Origin: Sulfitobacter albidus
Lineage (GTDB): Bacteria > Pseudomonadota > Alphaproteobacteria > Rhodobacterales > Rhodobacteraceae
Reading direction: 5' to 3'
Length of the DNA stretch: 64,000 nt
Assembly (NCBI RefSeq): GCF_018200035.1
Contig: NZ_CP073581.1
Location: forward strand, 182,501 to 246,500
Shown: positions 29,245-38,468 of the stretch, one piece after another
Position numbering within the stretch: position 1 is the stretch's first letter
How the letters are laid out: each line of letters begins with the position of its first letter
Notes under the pieces: generated by a model
What the model was told of the DNA's origin: nothing
The model's database searches: none
What the model saw: only the letters and a program-made list of their open reading frames with translations
Position numbers and translations under genes: made by a program

Positions 29245-31003
29245 GGCAGCGTACCTTGTGTCCGGGTTCAAGTTCGCGCAGGGCCGGGGCGCTGTCGCCC
29301 TCGAAACGGAACATCTCCGGCCAGCTTTGCGGCTTTCCCGCGCCCTTGGCCACCAGATCCAGATCGATGGGCCGGGTGATGTCCGGCTCTGGCTGGGCGG
29401 CGATCAGCGCGCGGGTATAGGGGTGTTGCGGGTTGTGAAACAGTGTCTCGGGCGGGGCCTGCTCGACGATCACGCCTGCGCGCATCACCGCGACTTCGTC
29501 CGCGATGCGCGAGACGACCGCCAGATCGTGGCTGATAAAGAGATAGCTTAGGCCCGCGCGGTCGCGGATTTCTTCCAGCAGGCCGAGGATCTGATCCTGC
29601 ACGGACACATCCAGCGCGCTGGTCGGCTCATCGCAGACCAGCAGCTTGGGGTCGAGCGTCAGCGCGCGGGCAATCGACAGGCGCTGGCGCTGCCCGCCCG
29701 AAAACGCATGCGGATAGCGCGGCAACATATCGGGGCTGAGGCCGACCATGCGGATCATCTCGGCCGCCTTGTCGCGCCGCGCGCGCCGATTGCCAAGGCC
29801 GTGGATCTCCATCGGTTCGGTCAGCGCGTCCTGCACGCGCATCCGCGGGCTCAGCGATGAATAGGGATCCTGAAACACCATCTGCGCCTCGCGCTGGAAG
29901 CGGCGGCGCACGCGCGCGCTCATGTCGTGCACGCAGATGGGATCGGCGCCCGGTGCAGGGCGAAACAGAACCTCGCCACCGGGATCGGGCAGCGTGGCGC
30001 CAAGGGCTACGCGCGCGCACGTCGTCTTGCCAGAGCCGCTCTCGCCGACCACGGCCAGCGTTTTGCCACGCGGCAGGCGCAGATCGACGTCGCGGCAGGC
30101 GGTGATGGTGACGGGCGCCCGCCAGCCACCGGCCTTCATCGTGAAACTCTTGGTCACGCCGCGAATGTCGAGGATGATGTCATCACCGGGCGGGGGCGGG
30201 ACGGGGCCCGCCACTTCGGGGATGACCGGGGCGGCGGCGAACAGCTTTTTGGTGTAGCCATGTGCGGGGGCGCCGAGCACGTCGCGGGCGGCTCCTGCCT
30301 CCATCACGCGGCCCCGGTTCATCACCACGACCGTGTCGGCCATATTCGCCACCACGCCCAGATCATGGGTCACGAGGATCACGGCCATGCCGGTTTCCTT
30401 CTGCAGATCCTTGATCAGCCCCAGCACCTGCGCCTGTGTCGTCACGTCCAGCGCCGTCGTCGGCTCATCCGCGATGAGCAGATCGGGATTGCTGACCATG
30501 GCCATGGCGATCATCGCGCGCTGGCGCATCCCGCCCGACATCTCGAACGGGTAGCTGCGCCAAGCGCGCTCAGGATCGACAAAGCCAACACGCTCGAACT
30601 GCGCCAGAACGCGTTTCTTGGCTTCCGCGGCCGAGATATCCTGATGCAGGTGCAGAACTTCGGACACCTGATCGCCAAGGCGGTGCAGGGGCGACAGCGC
30701 GCGCATCGGTTCCTGAAAGATCATCGACATGCGGTTGCCGCGCAGGTGGCGCAACTGCCGTTCGGGGGCCGTCAGCACGTCGATTGTCTGCCCGTCGTGT
30801 TGGTACTGCACCGTTCCGCCTAGGATGCGGGCCGCCGCCGGCAGCAGGCGCAGCCCGGCCCGGCACGACAAGGTCTTGCCCGAACCGCTTTCGCCAACCA
30901 GAGCAAGTGTCTGTCCGCGATCGACAGAGAAGCTCACCCCGTCCACCACAGCGGGTGCAGTGCCAAAGCCGATGCTCAGCGATTTGACGTCCAGTATTGG
31001 CAT
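29237..31003 (-). CDS. ABC transporter ATP-binding protein, duplicated-domain YejF type
   Basis: A 588-residue protein with two complete ATPase modules. Domain 1 has [22 protein letters not shown]-type [14 protein letters not shown] and [13 protein letters not shown]. Domain 2 has [30 protein letters not shown] and [13 protein letters not shown]. The arrangement with fused domains is typical of YejF, where one polypeptide replaces OppD and OppF. The oligopeptide-type extension after each domain is present (GYTKKLFAA and PYTRALIAA). The start at 31003 was set by the domain start [11 protein letters not shown]. It is the first gene of the operon. Confidence 0.92.
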   Translation of the reverse strand: MPILDVKSLSIGFGTAPAVVDGVSFSVDRGQTLALVGESGSGKTLSCRAGLRLLPAAARILGGTVQYQHDGQTIDVLTAPERQLRHLRGNRMSMIFQEPMRALSPLHRLGDQVSEVLHLHQDISAAEAKKRVLAQFERVGFVDPERAWRSYPFEMSGGMRQRAMIAMAMVSNPDLLIADEPTTALDVTTQAQVLGLIKDLQKETGMAVILVTHDLGVVANMADTVVVMNRGRVMEAGAARDVLGAPAHGYTKKLFAAAPVIPEVAGPVPPPPGDDIILDIRGVTKSFTMKAGGWRAPVTITACRDVDLRLPRGKTLAVVGESGSGKTTCARVALGATLPDPGGEVLFRPAPGADPICVHDMSARVRRRFQREAQMVFQDPYSSLSPRMRVQDALTEPMEIHGLGNRRARRDKAAEMIRMVGLSPDMLPRYPHAFSGGQRQRLSIARALTLDPKLLVCDEPTSALDVSVQDQILGLLEEIRDRAGLSYLFISHDLAVVSRIADEVAVMRAGVIVEQAPPETLFHNPQHPYTRALIAAQPEPDITRPIDLDLVAKGAGKPQSWPEMFRFEGDSAPALRELEPGHKVRCHA

Positions 31004-31327
31004 GTTGTCCCCAGGATTCTGCCGTGAGTGAACCCGATCCACGCGGCGCCGTCCAGTGCGCAGCGTCCCGCCGTCTCCGATATCTCCGCCGCGCCGGAAG
31101 AATCGTTGGCAGATCAACCTCTGGCGGTAGGGCTGCGCAGCCGTTTGAAGCAGAAACATTAATATTACGTCTGATCAGATGCTTGCAATGTCTGCCCGGC
31201 GCTTCTCCTCTGGCCGAACGGCCGCGCGCAACTTTTGCTTGCGTTGTTTCGCAAAGCGACCTAGCTTCCGGCATCAACAGGTGAAACTAAGTTTTACTAT
31301 GCAAAACATCTCTCGGGAGGAGATCAC
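31004..31327. promoter_or_regulatory. Divergent intergenic region between the ABC and TRAP operons
   Basis: These 324 bases hold no supportable gene. They must contain the promoters of the leftward ABC operon and the rightward TRAP operon. An inverted repeat near the TRAP start is described separately. A strong ribosome site GGGAGGAG lies at 31315-31322. Confidence 0.6.
31291..31307. promoter_or_regulatory. Imperfect palindrome, candidate IclR operator
   Basis: GTTTTACTATGCAAAAC is a 17-base imperfect palindrome: GTTTT pairs with AAAAC, and the inner C with G. It lies just upstream of the TRAP ribosome site, and an IclR-family gene sits in the same operon. IclR proteins typically bind palindromes of about this length. 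Function is inferred from position and symmetry only. Confidence 0.4.
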
Positions 31328-32383
31328 ATGAATTTTCTGAAAATGACCACCCTCGCCGCGGCCATGTCCGTGATGGCATCCGCCGGCATCGCGGAAACTA
31401 CTCTGATCCACGGTGAGGCAGGCCCGAACCGTGGCGCGCGCGCCGAGGCGTTGCAGTGGTACGCGGATCAGGTCGCGGAACGCTCTGGCGGCGATATCAA
31501 GATCGACATCCAGTGGGGCGGCGCGCTGTTCAAGGCGAAGGCCGCGATGCAGTCGATCGCCGACGGCGTGGCCGACATGGGCTCCGTTATTGCGGTCTAC
31601 TACCCGCAGGACATGGTCACCTACGGCATTGCCGATCTGCCGCTCAACAACCCCGATGCGTGGGTCGGCATGCGCGCCACGGATGAGCTGATGCGCACGT
31701 CCGAGGCGATCCAGAACAATCTCGCCGATCGGGATCTGAAGTACATTGGCACCTGGACCACCAGCCAGGTGAACATCGGCTGCAAAGGCACCGAGATCCG
31801 TACCGCCGCAGACATCGCGGGCAAAAAGGTGCGTGGCGTGGGCGCCTACGGCAAGGTCATGGGCGAAGAGGGCGCAAACCTTGTCTCCATGTCGATTTAT
31901 GACGCCTATCAGGGCCTCGACACCGGGCTGATCGATTGCTCGCAGGGTTACAGCTATGCCGTTGCGGCGCTGAAGCAGGCCGAGGTGATGGACAGCTACA
32001 CGCTGCTCAACTGGGGTCAGGTCGGCGGCCTGGGGATCTTCATGAACCTCGACGCCTACGAAGGGTTGAGCGATGAACAGCGCGCAGTGATTGATCAGAC
32101 GGGCATGGATATGGCCGACGAATTCGGTCGCCTGATCACAGCCGCCAACGACGCGGCGATTGCCGAGATGAAGGAACAGGGCGTCGAGATCATCGAGTTG
32201 CCCGAAGAAGAGCGCGCCAAGCTTGTCTCCGCAGGGGAGAAATTCCTCGCCGAGTGGGTCGAGACCGCCGATGGTGCGGGCCTTGAAGGTCAGGCGCTGC
32301 TGGACGAGTATCGCGGTCTGATCGCCAAATGGACCGAAGAGCGCGACACCAACGGCTACCCGTGGGAAGCCGCGACGAACTAA
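31328..32383 (+). CDS. TRAP transporter substrate-binding protein DctP
   Basis: A 351-residue periplasmic protein. Signal peptide about residues 1-22 (ending AGIAET). The DctP fold is shown by GEAGPNRGARAEALQWYADQVAERSGGDIKI, the WTTSQVN segment, and the conserved GAYGKVM...LYDAYQGLDTGLIDC-type region containing the substrate carboxylate-binding area. TRAP systems import carboxylates using the sodium gradient. The neighbouring acyl-CoA genes suggest a carboxylic or dicarboxylic acid that is then activated to CoA thioester. Confidence 0.92.
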   Translation: MNFLKMTTLAAAMSVMASAGIAETTLIHGEAGPNRGARAEALQWYADQVAERSGGDIKIDIQWGGALFKAKAAMQSIADGVADMGSVIAVYYPQDMVTYGIADLPLNNPDAWVGMRATDELMRTSEAIQNNLADRDLKYIGTWTTSQVNIGCKGTEIRTAADIAGKKVRGVGAYGKVMGEEGANLVSMSIYDAYQGLDTGLIDCSQGYSYAVAALKQAEVMDSYTLLNWGQVGGLGIFMNLDAYEGLSDEQRAVIDQTGMDMADEFGRLITAANDAAIAEMKEQGVEIIELPEEERAKLVSAGEKFLAEWVETADGAGLEGQALLDEYRGLIAKWTEERDTNGYPWEAATN

Positions 32384-32486
32384 GCGGCCTTGCCGCGATG
32401 CCTCCGGGGTGATCCCGGGGGCACACCCGCCCTGCGCCCCGATTGCGCGCTGGGCCCCCCTTTCTCATTTTCAGGAGGTCGGGACC

Positions 32487-33014
32487 GTGCTGGTACCCCT
32501 CGAAAAGATCCTGCTGGCGCTGGGCGCCATTGCCGTGATCCTGCTTGGCGTGTTGATCACCTCTAATGTGATCGCCCGCGCGGTGTTCAACACCTTCATC
32601 CCCGACGCCGTCATCATGGTGCGCGAGCTTATGGTCGCCGCGATCCTGCTGCCGCTGGGGGCCGCCACGGCGCAGCGTGCGCATGTCTCGGTCGCGTTCC
32701 TGACGGACCGCTTCCCCGACCGCGCCCGCAGTTGGCTGATCGTTCTGGGCAGCCTCGTGGGTATGATGGCCCTGGCGCCATTGTTCTACAAAGGGTGCCT
32801 TGAGCTGATCAAGGTGATCGAGCGGGGATCGTTCTTTGCCGGTGATCTTGATCTGCCGAAATGGCCGGGCAATCTGTTTTTCGTGCTGGGCCTGGGCGCA
32901 GCGTGGTTGCGTCTGGCGGAGCTTTTTGTGCGTGACCTCATCGTGGTCAGCCGCGGCGGGATCGTCTCGGACGAACAGCAACACGCCGGCGATCTGATGA
33001 AAGAGGGCCAATAA
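32487..33014 (+). CDS. TRAP transporter small permease DctQ
   Basis: A 175-residue membrane protein with four predicted helices (ILLALGAIAVILLGVLITSNVIA, ELMVAAILLPLGAATAQ, WLIVLGSLVGMMALAPLF, GNLFFVLGLGAAWLRLAELF). The AHVSVAFL motif is typical of DctQ. GTG at 32487 is chosen because AGGAGG lies eight bases upstream; the frame extends further but without a ribosome site. Confidence 0.9.
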   Translation: MLVPLEKILLALGAIAVILLGVLITSNVIARAVFNTFIPDAVIMVRELMVAAILLPLGAATAQRAHVSVAFLTDRFPDRARSWLIVLGSLVGMMALAPLFYKGCLELIKVIERGSFFAGDLDLPKWPGNLFFVLGLGAAWLRLAELFVRDLIVVSRGGIVSDEQQHAGDLMKEGQ

Positions 33015-33015
33015 C

Positions 33016-34356
33016 ATGGATCCCGCAACAATTGGCCTGATTGCCTTTGGCACCGTCATCTTCATGCTGGCGATGCGTATTCCCATCGCCTTTACCCTTG
33101 CTTCGGTCGCCACGACCGGCGCGTTCTTCATCTACGCCACCCGCACCGGCGATTGGGCGCCCGAGCGCGCGATCAAGCCGACGTCGTCTATGGTGTTCTC
33201 GAATTCCTACGACCTTGTGCACAGCTACGAGCTGTCGATGATCCCGCTTTTTGTGGCGCTGGGGCATATCGCCTACAAGGCCGAGATTACGACCAAGATT
33301 TATCACGCGGCCAAGGTCTGGCTCACGCGCCTGCCGGGCGGGGTCGCGATGGCCTCTGTCATGGGGTGTGGCGGGTTCTCCGCGATCACCGGCTCGTCGA
33401 TTGCCTGTGCTTCGACCATGGGCAAGATCTGCACGCCCGAAATGCTGCGCATGGGCTATGATCCGCGCCTTGCCACGGCATCGGTGGCGGCGGGTGGCAC
33501 GCTGGGCTCGCTGATTCCGCCGTCGGTTTTGTTCATCATCTACGGCATCTTTACCGAAACCTCGATTTCCTCGCTGTTTCTCGCGGGGATTCTGCCGGGG
33601 CTGCTGACGCTGGCGGGCTTCATCCTTGTGATCGCCGTCTGGGTCAATCGACGCCCCGAGGTCGCCCCGGTGAATGACATCACCTATTCCGCGTCCGAAC
33701 GCTGGCGTGCGGCCTACGAAAGCTGGCCCGCCGTGTTGCTGTTTGTCGTCATCATCGGCGGCATCTACGGCGGTATCTTTACCGCGACCGAAGCCGCCGC
33801 CGTCTGTGTCACCGCCGCCACATTGATCGGTTTTGCGCAGCGCAAGCTGACGTTGCCCGATCTGTGGGACGCGGTCAAAGAAACCTGTGTGCAGACCTCG
33901 GCCATCTTCATCATCGCCGCCTGCGCCAAGATCTTCGTGGCCTTTATCGCGCTGACTGGCGTGGCCCCGGTGATCGTGCAGGCCGTGACTGACGCACAGC
34001 TGAGCGTCGTTTTGCTGATGCTCTGCATCGCGGTGATCTATCTGCTGCTGGGCATGTTCCTCGATCCCATCGGGATCATGGTGCTGACGCTGCCACTGAT
34101 GATCCCGCTGGTGGAAAGCTACGATCTGAACCTGATCTGGTTCGGTGTGGTGGTCATCAAACTGCTTGAGATCGGGCTGATTACACCGCCCGTCGGCCTC
34201 AACGTCTTTGTCATCGCCAATGTGGTCGGGCGTGAGGCGCCCATCGACAAGATCTTTGCGGGGATTACGCGGTTCCTGTCGGTCGATGTGATCGTGCTGC
34301 TGCTGATCATGGCCTTTCCGGCGATTTCATTGCTGATACCGATGGCGGCGCGATGA
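33016..34356 (+). CDS. TRAP transporter large permease DctM
   Basis: A 446-residue protein with about 12 membrane helices. Typical DctM segments are CGGFSAITGSSIACASTMGKI and AAGGTLGSLIPPSVLFIIYG, and the near-C-terminal GLITPPVGLNVFVI. It forms the transport channel together with DctQ. One base separates it from DctQ, and its stop overlaps the IclR start (ATGA), which ties regulator and transporter into one transcript. Confidence 0.93.
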   Translation: MDPATIGLIAFGTVIFMLAMRIPIAFTLASVATTGAFFIYATRTGDWAPERAIKPTSSMVFSNSYDLVHSYELSMIPLFVALGHIAYKAEITTKIYHAAKVWLTRLPGGVAMASVMGCGGFSAITGSSIACASTMGKICTPEMLRMGYDPRLATASVAAGGTLGSLIPPSVLFIIYGIFTETSISSLFLAGILPGLLTLAGFILVIAVWVNRRPEVAPVNDITYSASERWRAAYESWPAVLLFVVIIGGIYGGIFTATEAAAVCVTAATLIGFAQRKLTLPDLWDAVKETCVQTSAIFIIAACAKIFVAFIALTGVAPVIVQAVTDAQLSVVLLMLCIAVIYLLLGMFLDPIGIMVLTLPLMIPLVESYDLNLIWFGVVVIKLLEIGLITPPVGLNVFVIANVVGREAPIDKIFAGITRFLSVDVIVLLLIMAFPAISLLIPMAAR

Positions 34357-35129
34357 CGGACCAAAGCACAGACCGCAAATTCGCCAATACGCTGGCGCGG
34401 GGGCTGGGCGTGCTGCGCGCCTTTCGCGCCAGTGACAACGGCCTCACGCACGCGCAGATTGCCGAGAGGACGGGCCTGCCCAAACCCACGATCAGCCGCC
34501 TGACTTATACCCTGTGTGAGCTGGGTTATCTCAGCCACGGCGGGCGTAATGATCGGTTTCGCCTTGGGCCCGCCGCCATCGTGCTGGGATCGGTCGCCAA
34601 TCAGGCGGTCAGCTTTGTCGACATGGTCGATGAGCCGATGCAGCAGCTGGCGGACGAGACCGGCACGCTCGCGCTGATCGCTGTACGCGACGGCGAGCGC
34701 ATGATGCTGGTGCGCACGTGGCGCCCGGCCACGGCCACGACCATCTGGCTGGAGCCGGGGCACCGCATCCCATTGGCCAGTTCGTCCTCCGGCATGGCCT
34801 TTCTGGCCGCGCTGGATGGGGAACGGTTCGAAGCGATGGAGCCTGGCGACGCGATGCGCGCATTCCGCCAAGAGGGCTACAGCCAGCTTGTCGGGCGCGG
34901 CTTTGCCATCGCACCAGAGGAGACACGCTATGCCTCGACCGTCAATGCCGTGAGTGTGCCCTATTACGCCAGTGAATTCGGCGAAAGCGTCGCCTTTACC
35001 TGTGGCGCCTTGCCCGCCGATCTGCCGCGCAGCCGTATGGCTGACGAGGTCGGCCCTGCCTTGCACAAGCTCGTGCAGGCGCTTGAACATCGCACCGGCC
35101 GCGCCCCCGCGCTGGCCCGGCGCGGATAG
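34353..35129 (+). CDS. IclR-family transcriptional regulator
   Basis: A 258-residue DNA-binding protein. The winged helix-turn-helix spans about residues 9-70 (LARGLGVLRAFRASDNGLTHAQIAERTGLPKPTISRLTYTLCELGYL), and the C-terminal effector domain includes SSSGMAFLAAL. It is inserted between the transporter and the degradation genes and so probably controls both, possibly through the palindrome at 31291-31307. It may act as repressor or activator; sequence alone does not decide. Confidence 0.92.
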   Translation: MTDQSTDRKFANTLARGLGVLRAFRASDNGLTHAQIAERTGLPKPTISRLTYTLCELGYLSHGGRNDRFRLGPAAIVLGSVANQAVSFVDMVDEPMQQLADETGTLALIAVRDGERMMLVRTWRPATATTIWLEPGHRIPLASSSSGMAFLAALDGERFEAMEPGDAMRAFRQEGYSQLVGRGFAIAPEETRYASTVNAVSVPYYASEFGESVAFTCGALPADLPRSRMADEVGPALHKLVQALEHRTGRAPALARRG

Positions 35130-35147
35130 ACTTATCGGAGACCATTT

Positions 35148-37238
35148 ATGACCACCCCCGTTACCTACTCCACCCACGGCGCCATCGCTGTCCTGCGCAT
35201 CGATAACCCGCCCGTCAACGCGCTGAGCCAGGCCGTGCGTCAGGGCCTGTCTGACGGCATGGACCGGGCCGAAGCGGACGCGGACGTGGCCGCCATCGTC
35301 ATCTGCGGCGGGGGGCGCGCGTTTATCGCGGGCGCCGACATCTCGGAATTCGGCAAGCCGCCGATGCAGCCGCATCTGCCAGAGCTTTGCACTCGGATCG
35401 AGGCGTCGCCAAAATTGGTCGTCGCCGCGATGCACGGCGTATCGCTGGGTGGCGGGCTTGAGGTGGCGCTGGGCTGTCACTACCGCGTGGCGCAGCCCTC
35501 CGCCCGTGTGGGCCTGCCCGAGGTGCATCTGGGTCTGATCCCCGGTGCCGGTGGCACGCAACGCCTGCCCCGTCTGACCGGTGCCGAAAAGGCGGTGGAG
35601 GCGATCACGACGGGCCGCCACATCAAGGCGCCCGAGGCGCTGGAGCTGGGCATCATCGACCGGATCGAGGACGGTGACAGCCAGGAGATCGGCATCGCCT
35701 ACGCGCAGGATCTGTTGAGCAAGGGCGCAGGCCCGCGCCCCGTCTCCGCCATGCCCCCGGCCGAGGCGATCGATTGGGATGCAACCTATGACGCGGTGCT
35801 GAAAAAGGGTCGTGGGCAAATCAGCCCGGCCACAGCCGTGCGCGCGGTACAGGCCGCCTCAGAGCTTTCGTTCGACGACGGCATGACCCGCGAGCGGGAT
35901 CTGTTCATGGAGCTGATGGGCACCGACCAGCGCAAGGGGCTGATCCACGCGTTCTTCAACGAGCGTGCGGTGAGCAACCTGCCCGAGCTTAAGGGCGTTG
36001 AGCCGCGCGCGCTGCAATCCATCGGCGTGATTGGCGGCGGTACCATGGGGGCGGGCATCGCCACCGCCGCGCTGTTGGCCCGGCTGAACGTCACCCTGAT
36101 CGAGATGACCGAAGAGGCCGTCGAGGCCGCGCGCGACCGGATCACCGGCAACCTGCAAGGCGCGTTGAAACGCGGCAAGATCACTCAGGCGCAGTTCGAC
36201 GCGCTGACCACGCAGGCACTGACGGTGGCCACAAACTACGACACTCTCAGCGATGTCGATCTGGTGGTCGAGGCGGTGTTCGAGGATATGGACGTCAAGA
36301 AACAGGTGTTCGGCAAGCTTGACGCGGTGTGCAAACCGGGCTGCGTGCTGGCGACCAACACCTCTTATCTGGACGTCAACGAAATCGCGGCAAGCACCAA
36401 ACGCCCCGATGATGTGATCGGGCTGCATTTCTTTTCCCCCGCGCATGTGATGAAACTGCTCGAAGTGGTTGTGGCCGATGCCACCGCGCCGGACGTGGTC
36501 GCGACCGGCTTTGCGCTTGGCAAGATGCTGGGCAAGATCTCGGTCCGTGCAGGGGTCTGCGATGGGTTCATCGGCAACCGTATCCTTGCGGTTTACCGCA
36601 CGGCGGCGGACCACATGGTGCTGGATGGGGCATCGCCCTACCAGATCGACAAGGCTCTGACCGATTTCGGCTTTGCCATGGGGCCGTTTGCGGTGGCCGA
36701 TCTGGCGGGCCTCGACATCGGCTGGGCCACACGCAAGCGCAAGGCGCCCGACCGTCACCCCGAAGAGCGCGTGCCGACCTATATCGACCGCCTGTGCGAG
36801 CAGGGGCATTTCGGCCAGAAAACCGGCGAGGGCTACTACATCTATGAGGCGGGCAAGCGCGGCGGCACGCCGAACCCGAAAATCGCGGAATTGGTTGCGG
36901 CAGAACAGCGCGATCTGGGAATTACGCCGCGTGATTTCACCGATGCCGAGATTGTCAGACGCTACATGTGTGCCATGGTGAACGAAGGCGCCCGCGTGGT
37001 CGAAGAGGGTATCGCGAAACGTCCGCTGGACGTCGATATGACGCTGCTCTTTGGCTACGGTTTCCCGCGCTACTGGGGCGGGCCGATGAAATGGGCCGAT
37101 ATCGCCGGGCTGGACAGCGTGCTGGCCGATATCGAGCGCTTTGCCAAGGAGGACGCGTGGTTCTGGCAGCCCGCGCCCTTACTGAAACAGCTGGTGGCCG
37201 AGGGCCGCAGCTTTGATGATTTGAACCGCGCAGGCTGA
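35148..37238 (+). CDS. Bifunctional enoyl-CoA hydratase / 3-hydroxyacyl-CoA dehydrogenase (FadJ/PimF-like)
   Basis: A 696-residue fusion. The N-terminal crotonase domain has CGGGRAFIAGADISEF (oxyanion hole) and the glutamate-bearing GLPEVHLGLIPGAGGTQRLPRL. The dehydrogenase part starts at about residue 291 (IGVIGGGTMGAGIATAALL, NAD site), has the catalytic HFFSPAHVMKLLEVV near residue 426, and continues in a duplicated C-terminal domain. It hydrates an enoyl-CoA and oxidises the product to a 3-ketoacyl-CoA. Length and position next to two dehydrogenases are close to PimF of pimelate degradation. It starts 18 bases after the IclR gene. Confidence 0.93.
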   Translation: MTTPVTYSTHGAIAVLRIDNPPVNALSQAVRQGLSDGMDRAEADADVAAIVICGGGRAFIAGADISEFGKPPMQPHLPELCTRIEASPKLVVAAMHGVSLGGGLEVALGCHYRVAQPSARVGLPEVHLGLIPGAGGTQRLPRLTGAEKAVEAITTGRHIKAPEALELGIIDRIEDGDSQEIGIAYAQDLLSKGAGPRPVSAMPPAEAIDWDATYDAVLKKGRGQISPATAVRAVQAASELSFDDGMTRERDLFMELMGTDQRKGLIHAFFNERAVSNLPELKGVEPRALQSIGVIGGGTMGAGIATAALLARLNVTLIEMTEEAVEAARDRITGNLQGALKRGKITQAQFDALTTQALTVATNYDTLSDVDLVVEAVFEDMDVKKQVFGKLDAVCKPGCVLATNTSYLDVNEIAASTKRPDDVIGLHFFSPAHVMKLLEVVVADATAPDVVATGFALGKMLGKISVRAGVCDGFIGNRILAVYRTAADHMVLDGASPYQIDKALTDFGFAMGPFAVADLAGLDIGWATRKRKAPDRHPEERVPTYIDRLCEQGHFGQKTGEGYYIYEAGKRGGTPNPKIAELVAAEQRDLGITPRDFTDAEIVRRYMCAMVNEGARVVEEGIAKRPLDVDMTLLFGYGFPRYWGGPMKWADIAGLDSVLADIERFAKEDAWFWQPAPLLKQLVAEGRSFDDLNRAG

Positions 37239-37265
37239 GCCGCGCGCACCTGAAAGGAACATCCA

Positions 37266-38465
37266 ATGGACCTGAGCTATTCCGACGAAGAAAAAGCCTT
37301 CCGCGACGAAGTGCGCGCGTTTCTGGCCGAGAAAGTCACCCCCGACCTCAAGGCCAAGGTCAAAGGCGATGGAGAGCTGACCAAGGCGGATATGGAAGGC
37401 TGGCACGCGACGCTCAACGAAAAGGGCTGGCTGGCGCCGAACTGGCCCAAGAAATTCGGCGGGGCCGAATGGAACGCCGTGCAAAAGCACATCTTTGAGG
37501 AAGAGGCCGCCGCGGCTTCGGCCCCGCGCATCGTGCCCTTTGGTCTGGGGATGCTGGCGCCCGTGTTGCAAAAATTCGGCTCCAAGGAGCAGCAGGACTA
37601 TTGGCTGCCGCGCATCCTCAACGGTGACGACTGGTGGTGTCAGGGGTACTCAGAGCCGGGCGCGGGATCTGACCTTGCCTCGCTCAAATGCGAGGCGGTG
37701 CTGAATGACGCGGGCACGCATTACGTCGTGAATGGTCAAAAGACATGGACCACGCTGGGCCAGCACGCCAACATGATCTTCTGCCTCGTGCGCACCGACA
37801 AGACCGTAAAAAGTCAGGAAGGCATCTCCTTCCTGCTGATCGACATGGAAACGCCCGGCGTCGAAGTGCGCCCGATCATCCTGCTCGACGGCACTCATGA
37901 GGTGAACGAGGTTTGGTTTACCGATTGCGAAGTGCCTGTGGAAAACCTTGTTGGTGAAGAGAACAAGGGCTGGACCTACGCCAAATATCTGCTGACGCAC
38001 GAGCGCACCAACATCGCGGGCGTTGGTTTTTCTCAGGCCGGGCTGAAGGCGGTCAAGCGTCTGGCGCGTCAGGAGATGGCTAACGGCAAACCGCTGATCG
38101 AAAACCCGCATTTCGCCGCGCGTGTCGCACAGGTGGAAATCGACCTGATGGCGATGAGCACGACCAACATGCGCATCGTCTCCAAAGCCGCCGCAGGCAC
38201 CGCGCCGGGGGTGGAATCCTCTATGCTCAAGGTCAAGGGCACGATCATCCGGCAGGAAATCAACGATCTCGCGCGCCGTGCGGCGGGGGTGTTCGCCATG
38301 CCGTTTTCGTCAGAGGCGGTCGAGGGCACGAACGAAGTGCTGCCCGATCCGTTTGGCGCAGGGCCCGTCGCTGCCAAGTATTTCAACAATCGCAAGCTGT
38401 CGATCTTTGGGGGGTCCAACGAGATCCAGCGCGGCATCATTGCCAAAGTAACGATGGGAAGCTGA
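37266..38465 (+). CDS. Acyl-CoA dehydrogenase, large-subunit-like (PimC-type)
   Basis: A 399-residue FAD enzyme of the ACAD family. Landmarks are GWLAPNWPKKFGGA, WCQGYSEPGAGSDLASL (FAD/substrate motif), LLTHERTNIAGVG and the C-terminal SIFGGSNEIQRGIIAK. At the position where medium-chain enzymes have the catalytic Glu (YEGT) it has a glycine. This is common in heteromeric or FadE-like ACADs with the base elsewhere or in a partner. The next gene is a second ACAD, four bases downstream, so the two probably form an alpha2beta2 enzyme. Confidence 0.9.
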   Translation: MDLSYSDEEKAFRDEVRAFLAEKVTPDLKAKVKGDGELTKADMEGWHATLNEKGWLAPNWPKKFGGAEWNAVQKHIFEEEAAAASAPRIVPFGLGMLAPVLQKFGSKEQQDYWLPRILNGDDWWCQGYSEPGAGSDLASLKCEAVLNDAGTHYVVNGQKTWTTLGQHANMIFCLVRTDKTVKSQEGISFLLIDMETPGVEVRPIILLDGTHEVNEVWFTDCEVPVENLVGEENKGWTYAKYLLTHERTNIAGVGFSQAGLKAVKRLARQEMANGKPLIENPHFAARVAQVEIDLMAMSTTNMRIVSKAAAGTAPGVESSMLKVKGTIIRQEINDLARRAAGVFAMPFSSEAVEGTNEVLPDPFGAGPVAAKYFNNRKLSIFGGSNEIQRGIIAKVTMGS

Positions 38466-38468
38466 TCC

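Noticed and set aside
27337..29379. A 680-codon plus-strand open frame
   Set aside because: It lies antisense to the solute-binding protein, whose signal peptide and family motifs are unambiguous.
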